A DNA stretch of 64,000 nucleotides from Arachnia rubra (GTDB lineage Bacteria > Actinomycetota > Actinomycetes > Propionibacteriales > Propionibacteriaceae), in the NCBI RefSeq assembly GCF_019973735.1, contig NZ_AP024463.1:2356001-2420000 (forward strand), in the 5' to 3' direction. This document shows, in pieces, positions 32,680 through 41,903 of the stretch; positions within the stretch are counted from its first letter, which is position 1; each line of letters starts with the position of its first letter. Below the pieces are notes generated by a model, which saw only the letters and a program-made list of their open reading frames with translations, was not told the DNA's origin and did no database searches. A program made the translations under genes and the position numbers.

Positions 32680-33659
32680 CCCTGACCGACCGTTTCGGCC
32701 GGATTCATCGCGACCTGCGGATCTCGTTGACCGACCATTGCAATCTGCGCTGCACCTACTGCATGCCCGCCGAAGGAGTCCCGTGGCTTCCCCGCAAGAC
32801 CCTGCTGACCCCCGAGGAACTGATGCGGATCGTGAGGGTCGCCGTCGGGGAGGGCATCGAAGAGGTGCGGCTCACGGGCGGCGAGCCGTTGCTGCGCCCC
32901 GACTGCGTGGCCGTGGTGGCGGCCATCGCGTCGGTGGAGCCACGTCCCGAGATCTCCATCACCACCAACGGCATCGGGCTCTCAAGGCTGGCTGAGGCAC
33001 TGAAGCAGGCAGGACTAGCACGGGTGAACATTTCCCTGGACACCCTGAAACCGGACCGCTTCCACCAGCTCACCCGCAGGAACCGGTTAGCAGACGTGCT
33101 GGCGGGAATTGCGGCGGCGGATGCGGCAGGGCTGCACCCCGTGAAGCTGAACGCACTGCAGCTGCGAGACATCAACGACGACGAGGCCCCGGACCTCCTC
33201 GCCTTCGCGATAGAGCACGGCTACGAGCTGCGTTTCATCGAGCAGATGCCCCTCGACGCCGGCCACACCTGGCGGCGCGACTCCATGGTGACAGCGGCTG
33301 AGACCATGACCCGGCTCCGTGAACACTTCACCCTCACCCCGATGCCGGGCCGCGGAGCTGCGCCTGCAGAGCGTTTCCTGGTGGACGGCGGCCCCGCCAC
33401 CGTCGGAATCATCGCATCGGTGACCGCCCCATTCTGCGGCGCCTGCGACCGGCTGCGGCTGACCGCGGACGGCCAGCTGCGCAACTGCCTGTTCGCGTCC
33501 GAGGAGTCCGATCTGCGCACCCCGATGCGGGACGGCGTGGATGACGAGGAACTGGCTGAGATCTTTCACCGGTGTCTTTTCCGCAAACTGCCGGGACATG
33601 GCATCAACGATCCCGGTTTCCTCCAACCCCAACGTCCAATGAATGCGATCGGTGGATAG
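32676..33659 (+). CDS. moaA: GTP 3',8-cyclase (radical SAM)
   Basis: GTG start overlapping the moaE stop. The 327-residue protein has the radical SAM cluster Cys22, Cys26, Cys29 in CNLRCTYC, RLTGGEPLLR, and a second Fe-S site in FCGACDRLRL with the later Cys in RNCLF. The C-terminus ends NAIGG, the GG tail needed for MoaA activity. It makes the first intermediate of molybdenum cofactor synthesis from GTP, with MoaC encoded at 42744-43214. Followed after 70 bp by the HTH-Mop gene and modABC. Confidence 0.95.
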   Translation: MTLTDRFGRIHRDLRISLTDHCNLRCTYCMPAEGVPWLPRKTLLTPEELMRIVRVAVGEGIEEVRLTGGEPLLRPDCVAVVAAIASVEPRPEISITTNGIGLSRLAEALKQAGLARVNISLDTLKPDRFHQLTRRNRLADVLAGIAAADAAGLHPVKLNALQLRDINDDEAPDLLAFAIEHGYELRFIEQMPLDAGHTWRRDSMVTAAETMTRLREHFTLTPMPGRGAAPAERFLVDGGPATVGIIASVTAPFCGACDRLRLTADGQLRNCLFASEESDLRTPMRDGVDDEELAEIFHRCLFRKLPGHGINDPGFLQPQRPMNAIGG

Positions 33660-33665
33660 CAATTA

Positions 33666-33681
33666 ATCCGTATTTGCGGAT
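33666..33681 (+). promoter_or_regulatory. Dyad upstream of the HTH-Mop regulator gene
   Basis: ATCCG and CGGAT flank a 6-bp TATTTG spacer, about 50 bp before the GTG of the HTH-Mop gene, in an AT-rich stretch that likely carries the mod promoter. It is the likely operator of the molybdate-responsive regulator; no footprint evidence is available from sequence alone. Confidence 0.45.
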
Positions 33682-33730
33682 ATCATGAGCGGACTCTGCA
33701 CTCAGATTCCACAAGATTGGGGATCCGCAC

Positions 33731-34138
33731 GTGAGCCCAGTGACCACTTTCAGCATCCGGGAAGCCGCCCAGCTCATCGGGGTCAGCGACGATACTCTTC
33801 GCCGCAACATCGACAAAGGCACGCTGCGTGCCTCCCGCCGCGGAGGACACCTCACCATCGACGGGCGTGACCTGGTCGCCTTCCAGCAGGAACGCCAGGC
33901 TGCGGCCGAGGCCGAGGGCACCCCGACCTCGGCGCGCAACCGGTTCACCGGACTAGTGATGGCGGTCAAGAAGGACAAGGTGATGGCCGAGGTGCAGCTG
34001 CGCTGCGGACCCTTCGTCGTCACCTCGCTGATGAGCACAGAATCCGCGGAGCGGCTCGGGCTGGTCCCGGGAACACTCGCAACAGCCGTGGTGAAGGCCA
34101 CCACCGTGATCGTTGAAACACCGAAGGGACTCTCATGA
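33731..34138 (+). CDS. Molybdate-responsive regulator: HTH plus Mop (TOBE) domain
   Basis: The 135-residue protein joins a MerR/excisionase-type helix-turn-helix (FSIREAAQLIGVSDDTLRRN, 6-25, then RGGHLTIDGRDLVAF) to a Mop domain (RNRFTGLVMAVKKDKVMAEV, from about 72, then GPFVVTSLMSTESAERLGL). Mop domains bind molybdate or tungstate. Unlike ModE it has one Mop unit and a different HTH. It heads the mod operon and its stop overlaps the modA start, so it very likely controls molybdate uptake in response to molybdate. Confidence 0.88.
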   Translation: MSPVTTFSIREAAQLIGVSDDTLRRNIDKGTLRASRRGGHLTIDGRDLVAFQQERQAAAEAEGTPTSARNRFTGLVMAVKKDKVMAEVQLRCGPFVVTSLMSTESAERLGLVPGTLATAVVKATTVIVETPKGLS

Positions 34139-34950
34139 CAAAAAGAAAAATCGCCCTGGCCCTGGCTGGCCTGCTGGCACTGACCGCCTGCGGCTCCCAG
34201 ACCGGTCCAGCCAATAGCCAGAACGCCTCGCAGCCGGCAACCTCATCAGCTGCTGCGGGCAGCACCGACCAGACCAGCGCCACCCTGACGATCTTCGCCG
34301 CCGCCTCCTTGAAGGACGTCTTCCCGAAGATCTACGAGGAGTTCAAGAAGACCCACCCGAACTACACAATCGAGTTCTCCTTCGCTGGCTCCTCGGAACT
34401 GGCCACCCAGATCAACAACGGCGCTGAGGCCGACGTCTTTGCATCCGCCAACGAGAAGCAGATGAAGGTGGCCTCCGACGCTGGGAACGTCGATGCCGCA
34501 AACACGAAGATCTTCGCCACTAACACCTTGACGCTGATCACCCCTCCCAGCAATCCCGCGGGCATAGCGAAACTGGAGGACGTTACGAAGGATGGCGTGA
34601 AGCTCGTCGTCTGCGCCGAGCAGGTTCCCTGCGGCGCGGCGACGAAACAGCTCGCCGAGAAGACCGGGTTCACCTTCACACCCGTCTCGGAGGAGCAGAA
34701 GGTCACCGATGTGGTGACGAAGGTCACCTCGGGTGAGGCCGACGCCGGCCTGGTGTACGTCACCGATGCCACCAGCGCCAAGGACAAGGTGAAGACCATC
34801 GAGACTCCCGAGGCCGATCAGATCGTGAACAAGTACCCGATCGCGGTGACCAAGTCAGCGCGTGAGGGCGCCCAGGCGTTCGTCGACTTCGTCCTTGCCG
34901 AGCAAGGCCAGTCCATGCTGCAGGACGCTGGTTTCGGCGCTCCCAAGTGA
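34135..34950 (+). CDS. modA: Molybdate-binding lipoprotein
   Basis: The 271-residue product has a lipobox LLALTACGS with the lipid-bearing Cys at 20, a Ser/Gln-rich linker, then [20 protein letters not shown] and [20 protein letters not shown] followed by DVFASA, the oxyanion-binding serines of ModA. It catches molybdate outside the cell for ModBC. Overlaps both neighbours by ATGA. The C-terminal [20 protein letters not shown] is the usual ModA ending. Confidence 0.95.
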   Translation: MTKRKIALALAGLLALTACGSQTGPANSQNASQPATSSAAAGSTDQTSATLTIFAAASLKDVFPKIYEEFKKTHPNYTIEFSFAGSSELATQINNGAEADVFASANEKQMKVASDAGNVDAANTKIFATNTLTLITPPSNPAGIAKLEDVTKDGVKLVVCAEQVPCGAATKQLAEKTGFTFTPVSEEQKVTDVVTKVTSGEADAGLVYVTDATSAKDKVKTIETPEADQIVNKYPIAVTKSAREGAQAFVDFVLAEQGQSMLQDAGFGAPK

Positions 34951-35711
34951 CGACCCCTCGCTGGGTAGTGCTGCCGGCAGCCCTCGGAATGCTGCTGGTG
35001 GCACTTCCCCTAGCCGGGCTGCTGAGCAAAGTTCCGTGGCCCGGCCTGTGGGAGCTGCTGACGTCGCAGTCGTCGCTGGCGGCGTTGCAGCTCAGCATCC
35101 TCACTGCGAGCGTCAGCACCGTCTTCTGCATCGTGCTCGGCACGCCGATGGCGCTGATCCTGGCGCGCCACGGGCTGCGCTGGCTGCGGCCCCTGGTCCT
35201 GTTGCCCCTGGTGCTGCCCCCGGTGGTCGGGGGGCTGGCGCTGCTGTTCACGTTCGGGCGGATGGGTCTGATCGGGCAGCACCTGGAGGCCGCGGGCATC
35301 AGGATCGCCTTCAGCACCGTGGCCGTCATCCTGGCGCAGACCTTCGTGTCGCTGCCCTTCCTGGTGATGGGTCTCGAGGGGGCGCTGCGCACCGCCGGGG
35401 ACCGCTACGAGAGGGTGGCCGCCACCCTGGGGGCCTCCCCCACCCGGACCCTGTTCACGGTGACCCTGCCGCTGGTGTTCCCGGGGCTGCTGTCGGGGGC
35501 CGTGCTCAGTTTCGCCCGGGCGCTGGGCGAGTTCGGCGCCACCCTGACCTTCGCGGGTTCCCTGCAGGGCAGGACCCGGACCCTGCCGCTGGAGATCTAC
35601 CTCCAGCGGGAGGCCGACCCGGATGCCGCCATCGCCTTGTCGCTGCTGCTGGTGATCTTCGCGGGAATCGTCATGGTGATCGCGTACGGGAAGGGAAGGA
35701 CCAGGTCGTGA
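34947..35711 (+). CDS. modB: Molybdate ABC permease
   Basis: The 254-residue protein has five to six membrane helices and the ModB coupling loop [20 protein letters not shown] near 150-170. [19 protein letters not shown] is the family's pore helix, and [20 protein letters not shown] is typical. It forms a homodimeric channel with ModA and ModC. Its stop overlaps the modC GTG start. Confidence 0.94.
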   Translation: MTTPRWVVLPAALGMLLVALPLAGLLSKVPWPGLWELLTSQSSLAALQLSILTASVSTVFCIVLGTPMALILARHGLRWLRPLVLLPLVLPPVVGGLALLFTFGRMGLIGQHLEAAGIRIAFSTVAVILAQTFVSLPFLVMGLEGALRTAGDRYERVAATLGASPTRTLFTVTLPLVFPGLLSGAVLSFARALGEFGATLTFAGSLQGRTRTLPLEIYLQREADPDAAIALSLLLVIFAGIVMVIAYGKGRTRS

Positions 35712-36421
35712 AGGGACTGCACTGGGAGGGAACCCTCAATACCCGCAACCACGAAACCAGTCTGGACGTGCCGGCGGGGCGGGTACTGGCCGTGGTCGGC
35801 CCGAACGGAGCCGGGAAATCAACGCTGCTGGACCTGCTGTGCGGGCTGCTGAAACCCGACCGGGGCGACCTCAGCATCGACGGTCAGGTCCTCGTGGACT
35901 CCCGGCATTTCGTACCGGCTCACCGGCGCCGCATCGGACTCCTCGGGCAACAGCCGCTGCTGTTCCCGCATCTCGATGTGCTGGGCAATGTCGCCTACGG
36001 GCCTCGGGCCCAGCGGGTCCGCGGGGCTGAGGCCGAAGCCCGGGCTTTGGAGATGCTGGAACGCCTGGACGCAGCCAGCCTCTCCTCCCGGAAACCGGGT
36101 CAGCTCTCCGGCGGTCAGGCAGCCCGGGTGGCGCTGGCCCGGGCCCTGGCGACACGCCCCCGGGCGATGCTGATCGATGAGCCCTTCGCCGCCGTCGACG
36201 TCGAATACACGCCACGCCTGCGGGTCGCGGTGAAAGAGGCACTCGCCGAGGCCGGCTGCCCCAGCATCGTCGTCACCCATGACCCACAGGACGTGAAGGC
36301 CCTCGCCGACGACATCGCGGTCCTGGAGAACGGCCGGATCACCGAGTCCGGGCCGGCTGCCGAAATCATGTCCGCCCCGGCCAGCAACTTCGGAAAACTG
36401 CTGTTCAGCAACGGGCAGTGA
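35708..36421 (+). CDS. modC: Molybdate ABC ATPase (short ModC)
   Basis: GTG start at 35708. The 237-residue ATPase has Walker [12 protein letters not shown], signature [17 protein letters not shown] and Walker [14 protein letters not shown], plus the H-loop SIVVTHDP. Full ModC proteins carry a C-terminal Mop domain of about 110 residues; here it is missing, and the Mop domain is instead found in the regulator at the operon head. The product ends KLLFSNGQ. Confidence 0.93.
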   Translation: MKGLHWEGTLNTRNHETSLDVPAGRVLAVVGPNGAGKSTLLDLLCGLLKPDRGDLSIDGQVLVDSRHFVPAHRRRIGLLGQQPLLFPHLDVLGNVAYGPRAQRVRGAEAEARALEMLERLDAASLSSRKPGQLSGGQAARVALARALATRPRAMLIDEPFAAVDVEYTPRLRVAVKEALAEAGCPSIVVTHDPQDVKALADDIAVLENGRITESGPAAEIMSAPASNFGKLLFSNGQ

Positions 36422-36429
36422 TTACCCAC

Positions 36430-37254
36430 TCAGCGGGCAACGACAGTCAGGACCCCGTCCTCATCGCTGTTCACCGCAACCTCGGTGTCATAGACCCGGC
36501 TCAGGTTCTCCGAGGTGCAAACCTCAAGGGGCGTTCCCTGGGCCACCACGTCTCCCGCGGTCATCAGCAGCACCTCATCACAGAAACGTGTCGCCAGGTT
36601 GATGTCGTGCAGGACCACCAGAGCCAGGCGTGAGGACTGCGCAGAGTCGTCAGCCTCCGCATCAGAGCCTTGGTTCTCGTTCTTCTCTTTCTGCTTCTCA
36701 GCGACCGTCGCCTCAGAGCCGTGGACGTGGTTGCGCACGCTGCGCAGCACCCGCACCTGGTGTTTCAGGTCCAGTGCGCTGGTCGGCTCATCGAGCAGCA
36801 CCAGTTCGGGTCCGTGCACGAGGGTCTGCGCCAGGGAGATGAGCTGCCGCTGACCACCTGAGCACTCCCCCAGGTAGGTGTTCGTCAGTGCGGCGATGCC
36901 CAGCGCGTCAAGCGCAGCGTAGGCGCGTTCCACGTCCTTCTTTGGAACCCGCCAGCCCGAGCCGCCCCGCTGCGCCGACACCAGCACTGACTCCATGGCG
37001 GTCAGGGCGATGTGGCCGGGAATCTCCTGAGGCATGTATCCGGTGACGTCCTGCAACGCCCGGCCACTACGCCCCCCGTAGCTCACCGCACCCAGGCACT
37101 GCTGGGCACCGGCGATGGACCGGACCAGCGTGGACTTGCCGCAGCCGTTCGGCCCCAGCAGGCCAACCACTGCCCCCTCCCGGACGGAGAGGCTGAGGCC
37201 GGAGAGAACCACATGTTTCCCATAGCTCACGCTGATGGAGTCAAGGTTGAGCAT
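36430..37254 (-). CDS. FecE-type ABC ATPase (iron/siderophore) with a charged insertion
   Basis: The 274-residue ATPase has Walker A GPNGCGKSTL (34-43), signature GECSGGQRQLISLAQTL and Walker B LVLLDEPTSALDLK. Between the Walker B helix and the H-loop (VVLHDINLA) it has an extra stretch of about 30 residues, very rich in Lys/Glu/Asp/Ser (after HGSEATVAEKQKEKNEN), unlike ordinary FecE proteins. The partners are a FecD-type permease and a binding protein on the same strand, so it powers uptake of a metal complex. The insertion does not break the frame. Confidence 0.9.
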   Translation of the reverse strand: MLNLDSISVSYGKHVVLSGLSLSVREGAVVGLLGPNGCGKSTLVRSIAGAQQCLGAVSYGGRSGRALQDVTGYMPQEIPGHIALTAMESVLVSAQRGGSGWRVPKKDVERAYAALDALGIAALTNTYLGECSGGQRQLISLAQTLVHGPELVLLDEPTSALDLKHQVRVLRSVRNHVHGSEATVAEKQKEKNENQGSDAEADDSAQSSRLALVVLHDINLATRFCDEVLLMTAGDVVAQGTPLEVCTSENLSRVYDTEVAVNSDEDGVLTVVAR

Positions 37255-37288
37255 GATCTTTACACCTATTTCTCGCTGACAGCGTGGA

Positions 37289-38416
37289 CTAGTTCGAGAT
37301 CGCGGAGGTGGTGCGGCGCCTGCCCAGGATGATCAGGACGAACACCGGAACACCGACGAGAGCAGTGAGAATGCCGACAGGAAGCACCTGGCCGGGCACC
37401 ACGACCTGGGCCACGGCATGGGCGCTGCACAGCACCAGGGAACCGCAGGCCATGGCCGTGGGCACGAAGAGCCGCTGGTCTTCCCCGACGAGAATGCGCG
37501 CCACGTGAGGACCCACCAGCCCCACGAAGCCGATGATCCCCACCGAGCTCACCGAGAGCGCCGCTATCAGGGAGGCCCCGAGCAGCGTCCACATACGCAC
37601 ATTGTCGACCTTCACGCCCATTGCCCGGGCCCGGGCTTCACCCAGTGACAGGGCGGTGAGCTTCCACTGGTTGATCCCGAACAGCGGGATGACCGTGACC
37701 AGGGCGACCACGACGAGACAGATGGAGAACCAGGTAGCCCGCTCCAGGGATCCCATCGTCCAGAACACCATCCGCTGGAGGGACTCCTGGGTCGCGCGGT
37801 ACTGCAGCAGCATCAGGAGCGCCTGGAAGCCGAAGACCAGTGCGATGCCCAGCAGGATGATGGTCTCGCGGCCGGAACGGCGTAACCGTGACACGAGCGC
37901 GATCACCCCGCTGGCGAGCAGAGCGAACAGCGCAGCGCCGATGGCGACAGAGGCCTCGCTGAAGACGGGGAAGCTGAGCCCGGTAGCAATCACGATGGCA
38001 GCCCCGCAGCCGGCCGCCGCGGAGACGCCGAGGGTGTAGGGCTCCGCCAGCGGGTTGTCGAGGATGGTCTGCATCTGCGCGCCGGCCAACGCCAGGGCAG
38101 CCCCGACCACCACCGCCATGAGCGCGGGCGGTGTGCGCAGATCCATCACCACGGTGCGGGTGCTGCGCGGAACGTCCATACCCAGGTAGGTTTGTGCGAT
38201 TTCCAGCGCACTCACGCGGATGGGCCCCACCATCATGGCAACGACAAACATGATCACCACGGCGGCCAGGATGCCGATCAGAATCAGCAGGCGCTTGGTC
38301 TTGATCCGCCAGAACTCCTTCAGGGCCTCCTGCTCAGAGAGGTCGGGGCGTCCTGCCGCAGCCTTCAACGCCGTGCCGTCTGACGTTCCGGTCTTGGTTT
38401 GCCTGGAGCCGGTCAT
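37289..38416 (-). CDS. FecCD-type permease
   Basis: The 375-residue protein begins with a hydrophilic 45-residue tail, then about ten helices. DLRTPPALMAVVVGAALALA and GAQMQTILDNPLAEPYTLGV are the FecCD motif; GFVGLVGPHVARILVGEDQR contains the coupling helix for the ATPase. It overlaps the binding-protein stop and is followed by the ATPase gene after 34 bp. Only one permease gene is present, so it should act as a homodimer. Substrate is a ferric siderophore, haem or cobalamin-like compound; not resolvable here. Confidence 0.92.
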   Translation of the reverse strand: MTGSRQTKTGTSDGTALKAAAGRPDLSEQEALKEFWRIKTKRLLILIGILAAVVIMFVVAMMVGPIRVSALEIAQTYLGMDVPRSTRTVVMDLRTPPALMAVVVGAALALAGAQMQTILDNPLAEPYTLGVSAAAGCGAAIVIATGLSFPVFSEASVAIGAALFALLASGVIALVSRLRRSGRETIILLGIALVFGFQALLMLLQYRATQESLQRMVFWTMGSLERATWFSICLVVVALVTVIPLFGINQWKLTALSLGEARARAMGVKVDNVRMWTLLGASLIAALSVSSVGIIGFVGLVGPHVARILVGEDQRLFVPTAMACGSLVLCSAHAVAQVVVPGQVLPVGILTALVGVPVFVLIILGRRRTTSAISN

Positions 38417-39585
38417 GACATCTTGGCGGCGAAGACGCCCTCGGCCTTGAAGGGCATGAACTTGTCGTGGAACTCGGTCCAGGCGGCGTTCGCGTCCGGC
38501 AGGCCCTCAACCTTCAGCCCCTGCCATTCGGCGAAGGCGACGTAGGCGAGGAAATTGAACGGCGCGTCGTAGAACTGGTGGTAGATGCCGTACACCTGTT
38601 TCTCGCTGATCGCCTTCAGCTCGCTGTAGCCCGTCTCGCTGGACAGCTGAGACAAGGTCTGGTTCGCCGCCTCGGCTGTGGCATTGTAACCGAGCTCGAC
38701 GTAAGAGGTGCCTGCCTTGTCGTTCTTCTTCTGCTTCCCCCAGTCCCCGCCGGTGGCGATGATGATTTTCGGCTGGGATGCGATCAGCTGCTCGGTGGTC
38801 AGGGTTCCCGAATCGCTGTCCAGGAGGCTGGTGCCCAGGTTGGTGCCGCCGCTGGCCGCCACGATCTGGCCGAAGTTGGAGTTCCCGAAGGTGCTGCCGG
38901 GTGCCTGGAGTCCGGGTGCACGCCATACGAAGGTGACGGGACGCTCCGACTCGGGCCGCGCCTTGGCGGCCGCGGTCACCGGGTTGACCAGTGAGTCGTA
39001 GTAGGCCAGGAATTCCTTGCCCTTGTCCTCGACACCGAATGCCTGCGCCAACAGGGTGACGCTGGTGTGGGTGTTCTCGACGGGCTTCCTACGGAAATCG
39101 GTGACCAGGTAGGGGATCTGGGCCGAGTCGAGTTTGGCGTCGAAGCCGGCCTGCTTCGCGGCGTCGTACTGGTCCAGCGTCATCAGGAACAGGTCGGGGC
39201 TGTGCTCTAGGAGATTCTCGACGCTCAGGTCTCCCTTGGCGACGCTGCCGACGGTCGGGATGCTACTCGCCTTGGATTGCACCTTCTCGACGCGCTCGAA
39301 GACATCCGGGGCGGCGGTCTGCATGTCGGTTCCCCACGCCACGACTTTGTCCAGCAGGTTCTCCTTCTGAAGGAACAGCAGGGAGAAGGCCTGCCGGGAC
39401 TCCCCGAGGATGATCTTGGATGGCGCGGCATCCAGGGTGACGGTGCGGTCTGCGACGTCCTTGATGGTCAGCGCCCCTCCAGAGGCAGACGCCGGGGCGC
39501 CCTGTTGATTGCCGTTACCGCACGCTGAAACAGCCGCTGCACCCACAACGGCCGCAGCTCCGGTCAGAAAAATCCTGCGTCTCAT
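38413..39585 (-). CDS. Metal-complex binding lipoprotein (FepB/BtuF type)
   Basis: The 390-residue protein begins MRRRIFLTGAAAVVGAAAVS with a lipobox ending VSAC. The mature part holds ADRTVTLDAAPSKIILGESR, then FSLLFLQKENLL, PTVGSVAKGDLSVENLL and ATGGDWGKQKKNDKAGTS; helix-bundle-hinged class III binding protein. It delivers the ligand to the FecD permease. The upstream 280 bp contain only a poor match to the DtxR box, so iron control is uncertain. Confidence 0.9.
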   Translation of the reverse strand: MRRRIFLTGAAAVVGAAAVSACGNGNQQGAPASASGGALTIKDVADRTVTLDAAPSKIILGESRQAFSLLFLQKENLLDKVVAWGTDMQTAAPDVFERVEKVQSKASSIPTVGSVAKGDLSVENLLEHSPDLFLMTLDQYDAAKQAGFDAKLDSAQIPYLVTDFRRKPVENTHTSVTLLAQAFGVEDKGKEFLAYYDSLVNPVTAAAKARPESERPVTFVWRAPGLQAPGSTFGNSNFGQIVAASGGTNLGTSLLDSDSGTLTTEQLIASQPKIIIATGGDWGKQKKNDKAGTSYVELGYNATAEAANQTLSQLSSETGYSELKAISEKQVYGIYHQFYDAPFNFLAYVAFAEWQGLKVEGLPDANAAWTEFHDKFMPFKAEGVFAAKMS

Positions 39586-39873
39586 TGACTACCTCCCGCC
39601 GTGGTGGTGTGGTCACCCACCGGCCATGGATTTTCCGATGAGATCGAGACACCACCCCCAGATACGTCCCCCAAAACATAAAACGAGGTAACCCTAAACA
39701 GGCTCCCTAGAATTAAGCAACCCCGCCGTCAGATTATTTGAGATGGCGTGACGCCACGACCTGGAAGTGGTAAGAGACCACCTCACAACAGCTGACGGCG
39801 CAGTCGGTGGGTGGCCGCAGGAGACCGGCCGAGGCCACTGCCCAGAGCTCTCTGCAATCTAAACTCATACGCC

Positions 39874-40242
39874 ATGAGCAAACGCACCATCCCGGAGCAC
39901 TGGATCACACATCTGGGCGGATCCAACCGCGAACCCATCGGCTGGATCACACCCCGCGACGACGGATTCGTCGCCATCGACTTGCTAGGCAGAGAACGCA
40001 CCGGCGTGGTCAGCTGGCTTGAAGCAGAAGAAACCCTCGACGAACTCGGCATCCGCTACCTAGCAGACCCCTACAACCTGGCCACCGAAACCGGGGCCGT
40101 CAAGGTCTACATCGCAGAGGCCACCCCCGGATTCGTGAGAGTCAAAGAAGACGACTTCCAGAACATCGACGCCAACCAGACCTTCCACACCCTCCCCTTC
40201 CCCGTCCCCGAAGACCTCCTGAGACAGTTCCCAACCCGCTGA
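39874..40242 (+). CDS. Hypothetical protein, 122 aa
   Basis: MSKRTIPEHWITHLGGSNRE continues with a mostly soluble, beta-rich chain (WITPRDDGFVAIDLLGRERT) and ends EDLLRQFPTR. The start ATG at 39874 is chosen because translation begins cleanly there; a longer upstream frame would run into the ferric-transport promoter. The family is not recognised. It sits in a small accessory patch between an ABC operon and the cofactor genes, transcribed opposite to its neighbours. Confidence 0.55.
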   Translation: MSKRTIPEHWITHLGGSNREPIGWITPRDDGFVAIDLLGRERTGVVSWLEAEETLDELGIRYLADPYNLATETGAVKVYIAEATPGFVRVKEDDFQNIDANQTFHTLPFPVPEDLLRQFPTR

Positions 40243-40244
40243 TC

Positions 40245-40418
40245 AATCCCCCCAGCGGCCAACCCCCACAGGTGGGTACTGACCAGAGCCATGGGACGCA
40301 CCCCCGCGTGAGCAACCTCTCGGCTCAGGCCAAAAGCACACCATGCATATCACCCCCCCCGGATCGACCCCCAGAGCCGCGCAGACCCGGTCCACGAAAC
40401 GCCGATACTCCACCATCC
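40245..40418 (-). pseudogene. Decayed copy of a DUF6457 domain
   Basis: About 155 bp of DNA (roughly 40245-40400) closely resembles 41993-42150, the 3' part of the mobA-DUF6457 gene: both strands share cggccaacccccaca and accatgcatatca runs. The encoded YRRFVDRVCAALGVDPGG matches WQEFVDRVCAALEVDPGR, but a two-base insertion shifts the frame to nonsense; the continuation RPMALVSTHLWGLAAG appears in another frame. It is a duplicated and frameshifted fragment. Confidence 0.7.
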
Positions 40419-40526
40419 GCGTCGGGACTTGGATGGGTGTTTCCTGAAGATCATCCAAGCCTCGAGGCGAGTTCTCCGCACAGTCCCGGGCAGCAGACTC
40501 AATCGGCAAGGCACGATGCTTGGTCA

Positions 40527-40985
40527 TCAGCGTTTCCCTTTTCGAGCTGCTGCTTTCTGCTGTTCAACGGATAGTGCTTTGAAGGCTCCCATCGCGTTGG
40601 GATCGTTGCGGGGAATACCTGCTCTGCGGGCACGGCGGTACCACGGCGGGAGAAGAAAGAAGGGGAACCAGAAAAAGACCCCGAGAAGAAAGGTTAGACC
40701 ACCGAACAACCACACCGGAGCCAGCAGTCCTATGATGACCTCGGGTATGGAAAGAACGGGTCGCAACCCAGCCAGTCCCATCAGCAGCAAGCCCGCACCA
40801 CCGTAAAGCATGGCGAGAGGCGGGCAGGTCCCGCCGTTGTAGTGGATGACGAAGCGGGGAATGGGTTCGGTGTAGGCGACCCACCCCTGCCAAAGGCAAA
40901 GAAAGCCGAGCGCTAGAAGAATGACTGCAACCCAGATGGCTTCGGTTGTTACAGGAGCCTCCAAGAGAACTAAATTGTTTATCAT
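40527..40985 (-). CDS. Small membrane protein, possible immunity-type partner
   Basis: The 152-residue protein has about four membrane helices (near 15-35, 55-75, 82-108) and ends in a basic tail (YRRARRAGIPRNDP, then KAAARKGKR). It overlaps the stop of the upstream glycine-zipper gene by 4 bp, so they are co-translated. Family unknown. A membrane-anchored immunity protein is one guess, based only on its pairing with a possible toxin-like gene. Confidence 0.55.
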   Translation of the reverse strand: MINNLVLLEAPVTTEAIWVAVILLALGFLCLWQGWVAYTEPIPRFVIHYNGGTCPPLAMLYGGAGLLLMGLAGLRPVLSIPEVIIGLLAPVWLFGGLTFLLGVFFWFPFFLLPPWYRRARRAGIPRNDPNAMGAFKALSVEQQKAAARKGKR

Positions 40986-41560
40986 CCGCCGAATATTTTC
41001 TTTCCGAAGTTCCAGACGGATTCTCCAAAGTCCGCGACGTTGTCGCCGAAACTCTTGCCATCGCCGTCAGGGTCACAGGACATCACCAAGCCCACTCCGA
41101 CTCCGACGGCGAGGCCGACGGCGGTTCCACCGACGGGAAGGACCGACCCAACGGCAGCTCCCGCTGCTACTGAAGCAAATACCTGCGATCCGGTTCTCAC
41201 AGCAGCTGTCTCAGCGACTCGGCCTCTCCTCTCGTCGGCTGTGAGTTCGGGGGGTTCCTCCCGGAAACGCTTGTCCATCTTCTCGTGCTCACTGTGGTAA
41301 GTGAGCCCGATGCCAAGCACGAAGAAGCCACGTCCGGCAGCTCGACCAATCCCTGTAACGCCGGTGTAGGTCCGTGAGGTGTGCTCTGTGCTCGCACCGA
41401 CCCAGCTGAGCGGGTTGCCCCACTTGAATGGCTTTATGCTGTGAGGTTTGGTGACTGTTGTGGGTCCCCAGCTTCCCGGTGGCGGGCCGAGGAAGGTTTC
41501 CCGCATGGCTGCTGAGAACCGCGTCAAGAAGCTGCCTCCGTGCACCTTGCTCGGTATCAA
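40982..41560 (-). CDS. Glycine-zipper protein, possible remnant of a larger toxin
   Basis: The 192-residue frame starts at a TTG and may be a truncated gene. It contains GRAAGRGFFVLGIGLTYHSE, then an acidic helical part (PPELTADERRGRVAETAAV) and a glycine-zipper membrane segment ASVAAGAAVGSVLPVGGTAV, GLAVGVGVGLVMS, followed by CDPDGDGKSFGDNVADFGES. Such a zipper can insert in membranes. Actinobacterial polymorphic toxins end in similar pieces, but no known toxin domain is visible. No clear ribosome site or secretion signal supports the chosen start. Confidence 0.45.
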   Translation of the reverse strand: MIPSKVHGGSFLTRFSAAMRETFLGPPPGSWGPTTVTKPHSIKPFKWGNPLSWVGASTEHTSRTYTGVTGIGRAAGRGFFVLGIGLTYHSEHEKMDKRFREEPPELTADERRGRVAETAAVRTGSQVFASVAAGAAVGSVLPVGGTAVGLAVGVGVGLVMSCDPDGDGKSFGDNVADFGESVWNFGKKIFGG

Positions 41561-41666
41561 GACACCTAATCCCGCACATCTCTAAAAGCGCAAAACATCT
41601 CACCTCAGGTTGAGCTCCGTCATTGCGCAACCCTTCCGCTGAAGTACACAGTCTCCAGCCCGCTAA

Positions 41667-41903
41667 TCAGCCCCCAGCAAAGGGAGGCAGAATGTCGATT
41701 CCCCCCACACCGGCCAGATCGTGATCATCAGACAGCCCCGCCTTACCATCAACCAACAGGGAACAACGGCCGAGCACCGCCTCAAAACCCTCACCATGAC
41801 GGGCCACCAGAAGCTTCTTCAACTCCCCCACAGTGGCAGCCTCAACCTCAACCGACCCAGCACCAGCCGCAGCCTCAGCCGCAGCAAAAAACCGCACCAA
41901 CAT
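41667..41903 (-). CDS. moaD: Molybdopterin synthase small subunit
   Basis: The 78-residue protein MLVRFFAAAEAAAGAGSVEV has the ubiquitin-like MoaD/ThiS fold and ends LPPFAGG, the diglycine tail that is adenylated and thiolated. It donates sulfur to MoaE. Its ATG coincides with the mobA stop (TGATG), so it is the last gene of the nitrate/cofactor operon. A GTG one codon upstream is possible. The ThiF-like protein of the same operon is its likely activating enzyme. Confidence 0.9.
   Translation of the reverse strand: MLVRFFAAAEAAAGAGSVEVEAATVGELKKLLVARHGEGFEAVLGRCSLLVDGKAGLSDDHDLAGVGGIDILPPFAGG

Noticed and set aside
39684..39702. Possible iron box upstream of the first metal ABC operon
   Set aside because: Only about 10 of 19 positions match the DtxR/IdeR consensus, compared with 15 of 19 at 59863-59881.
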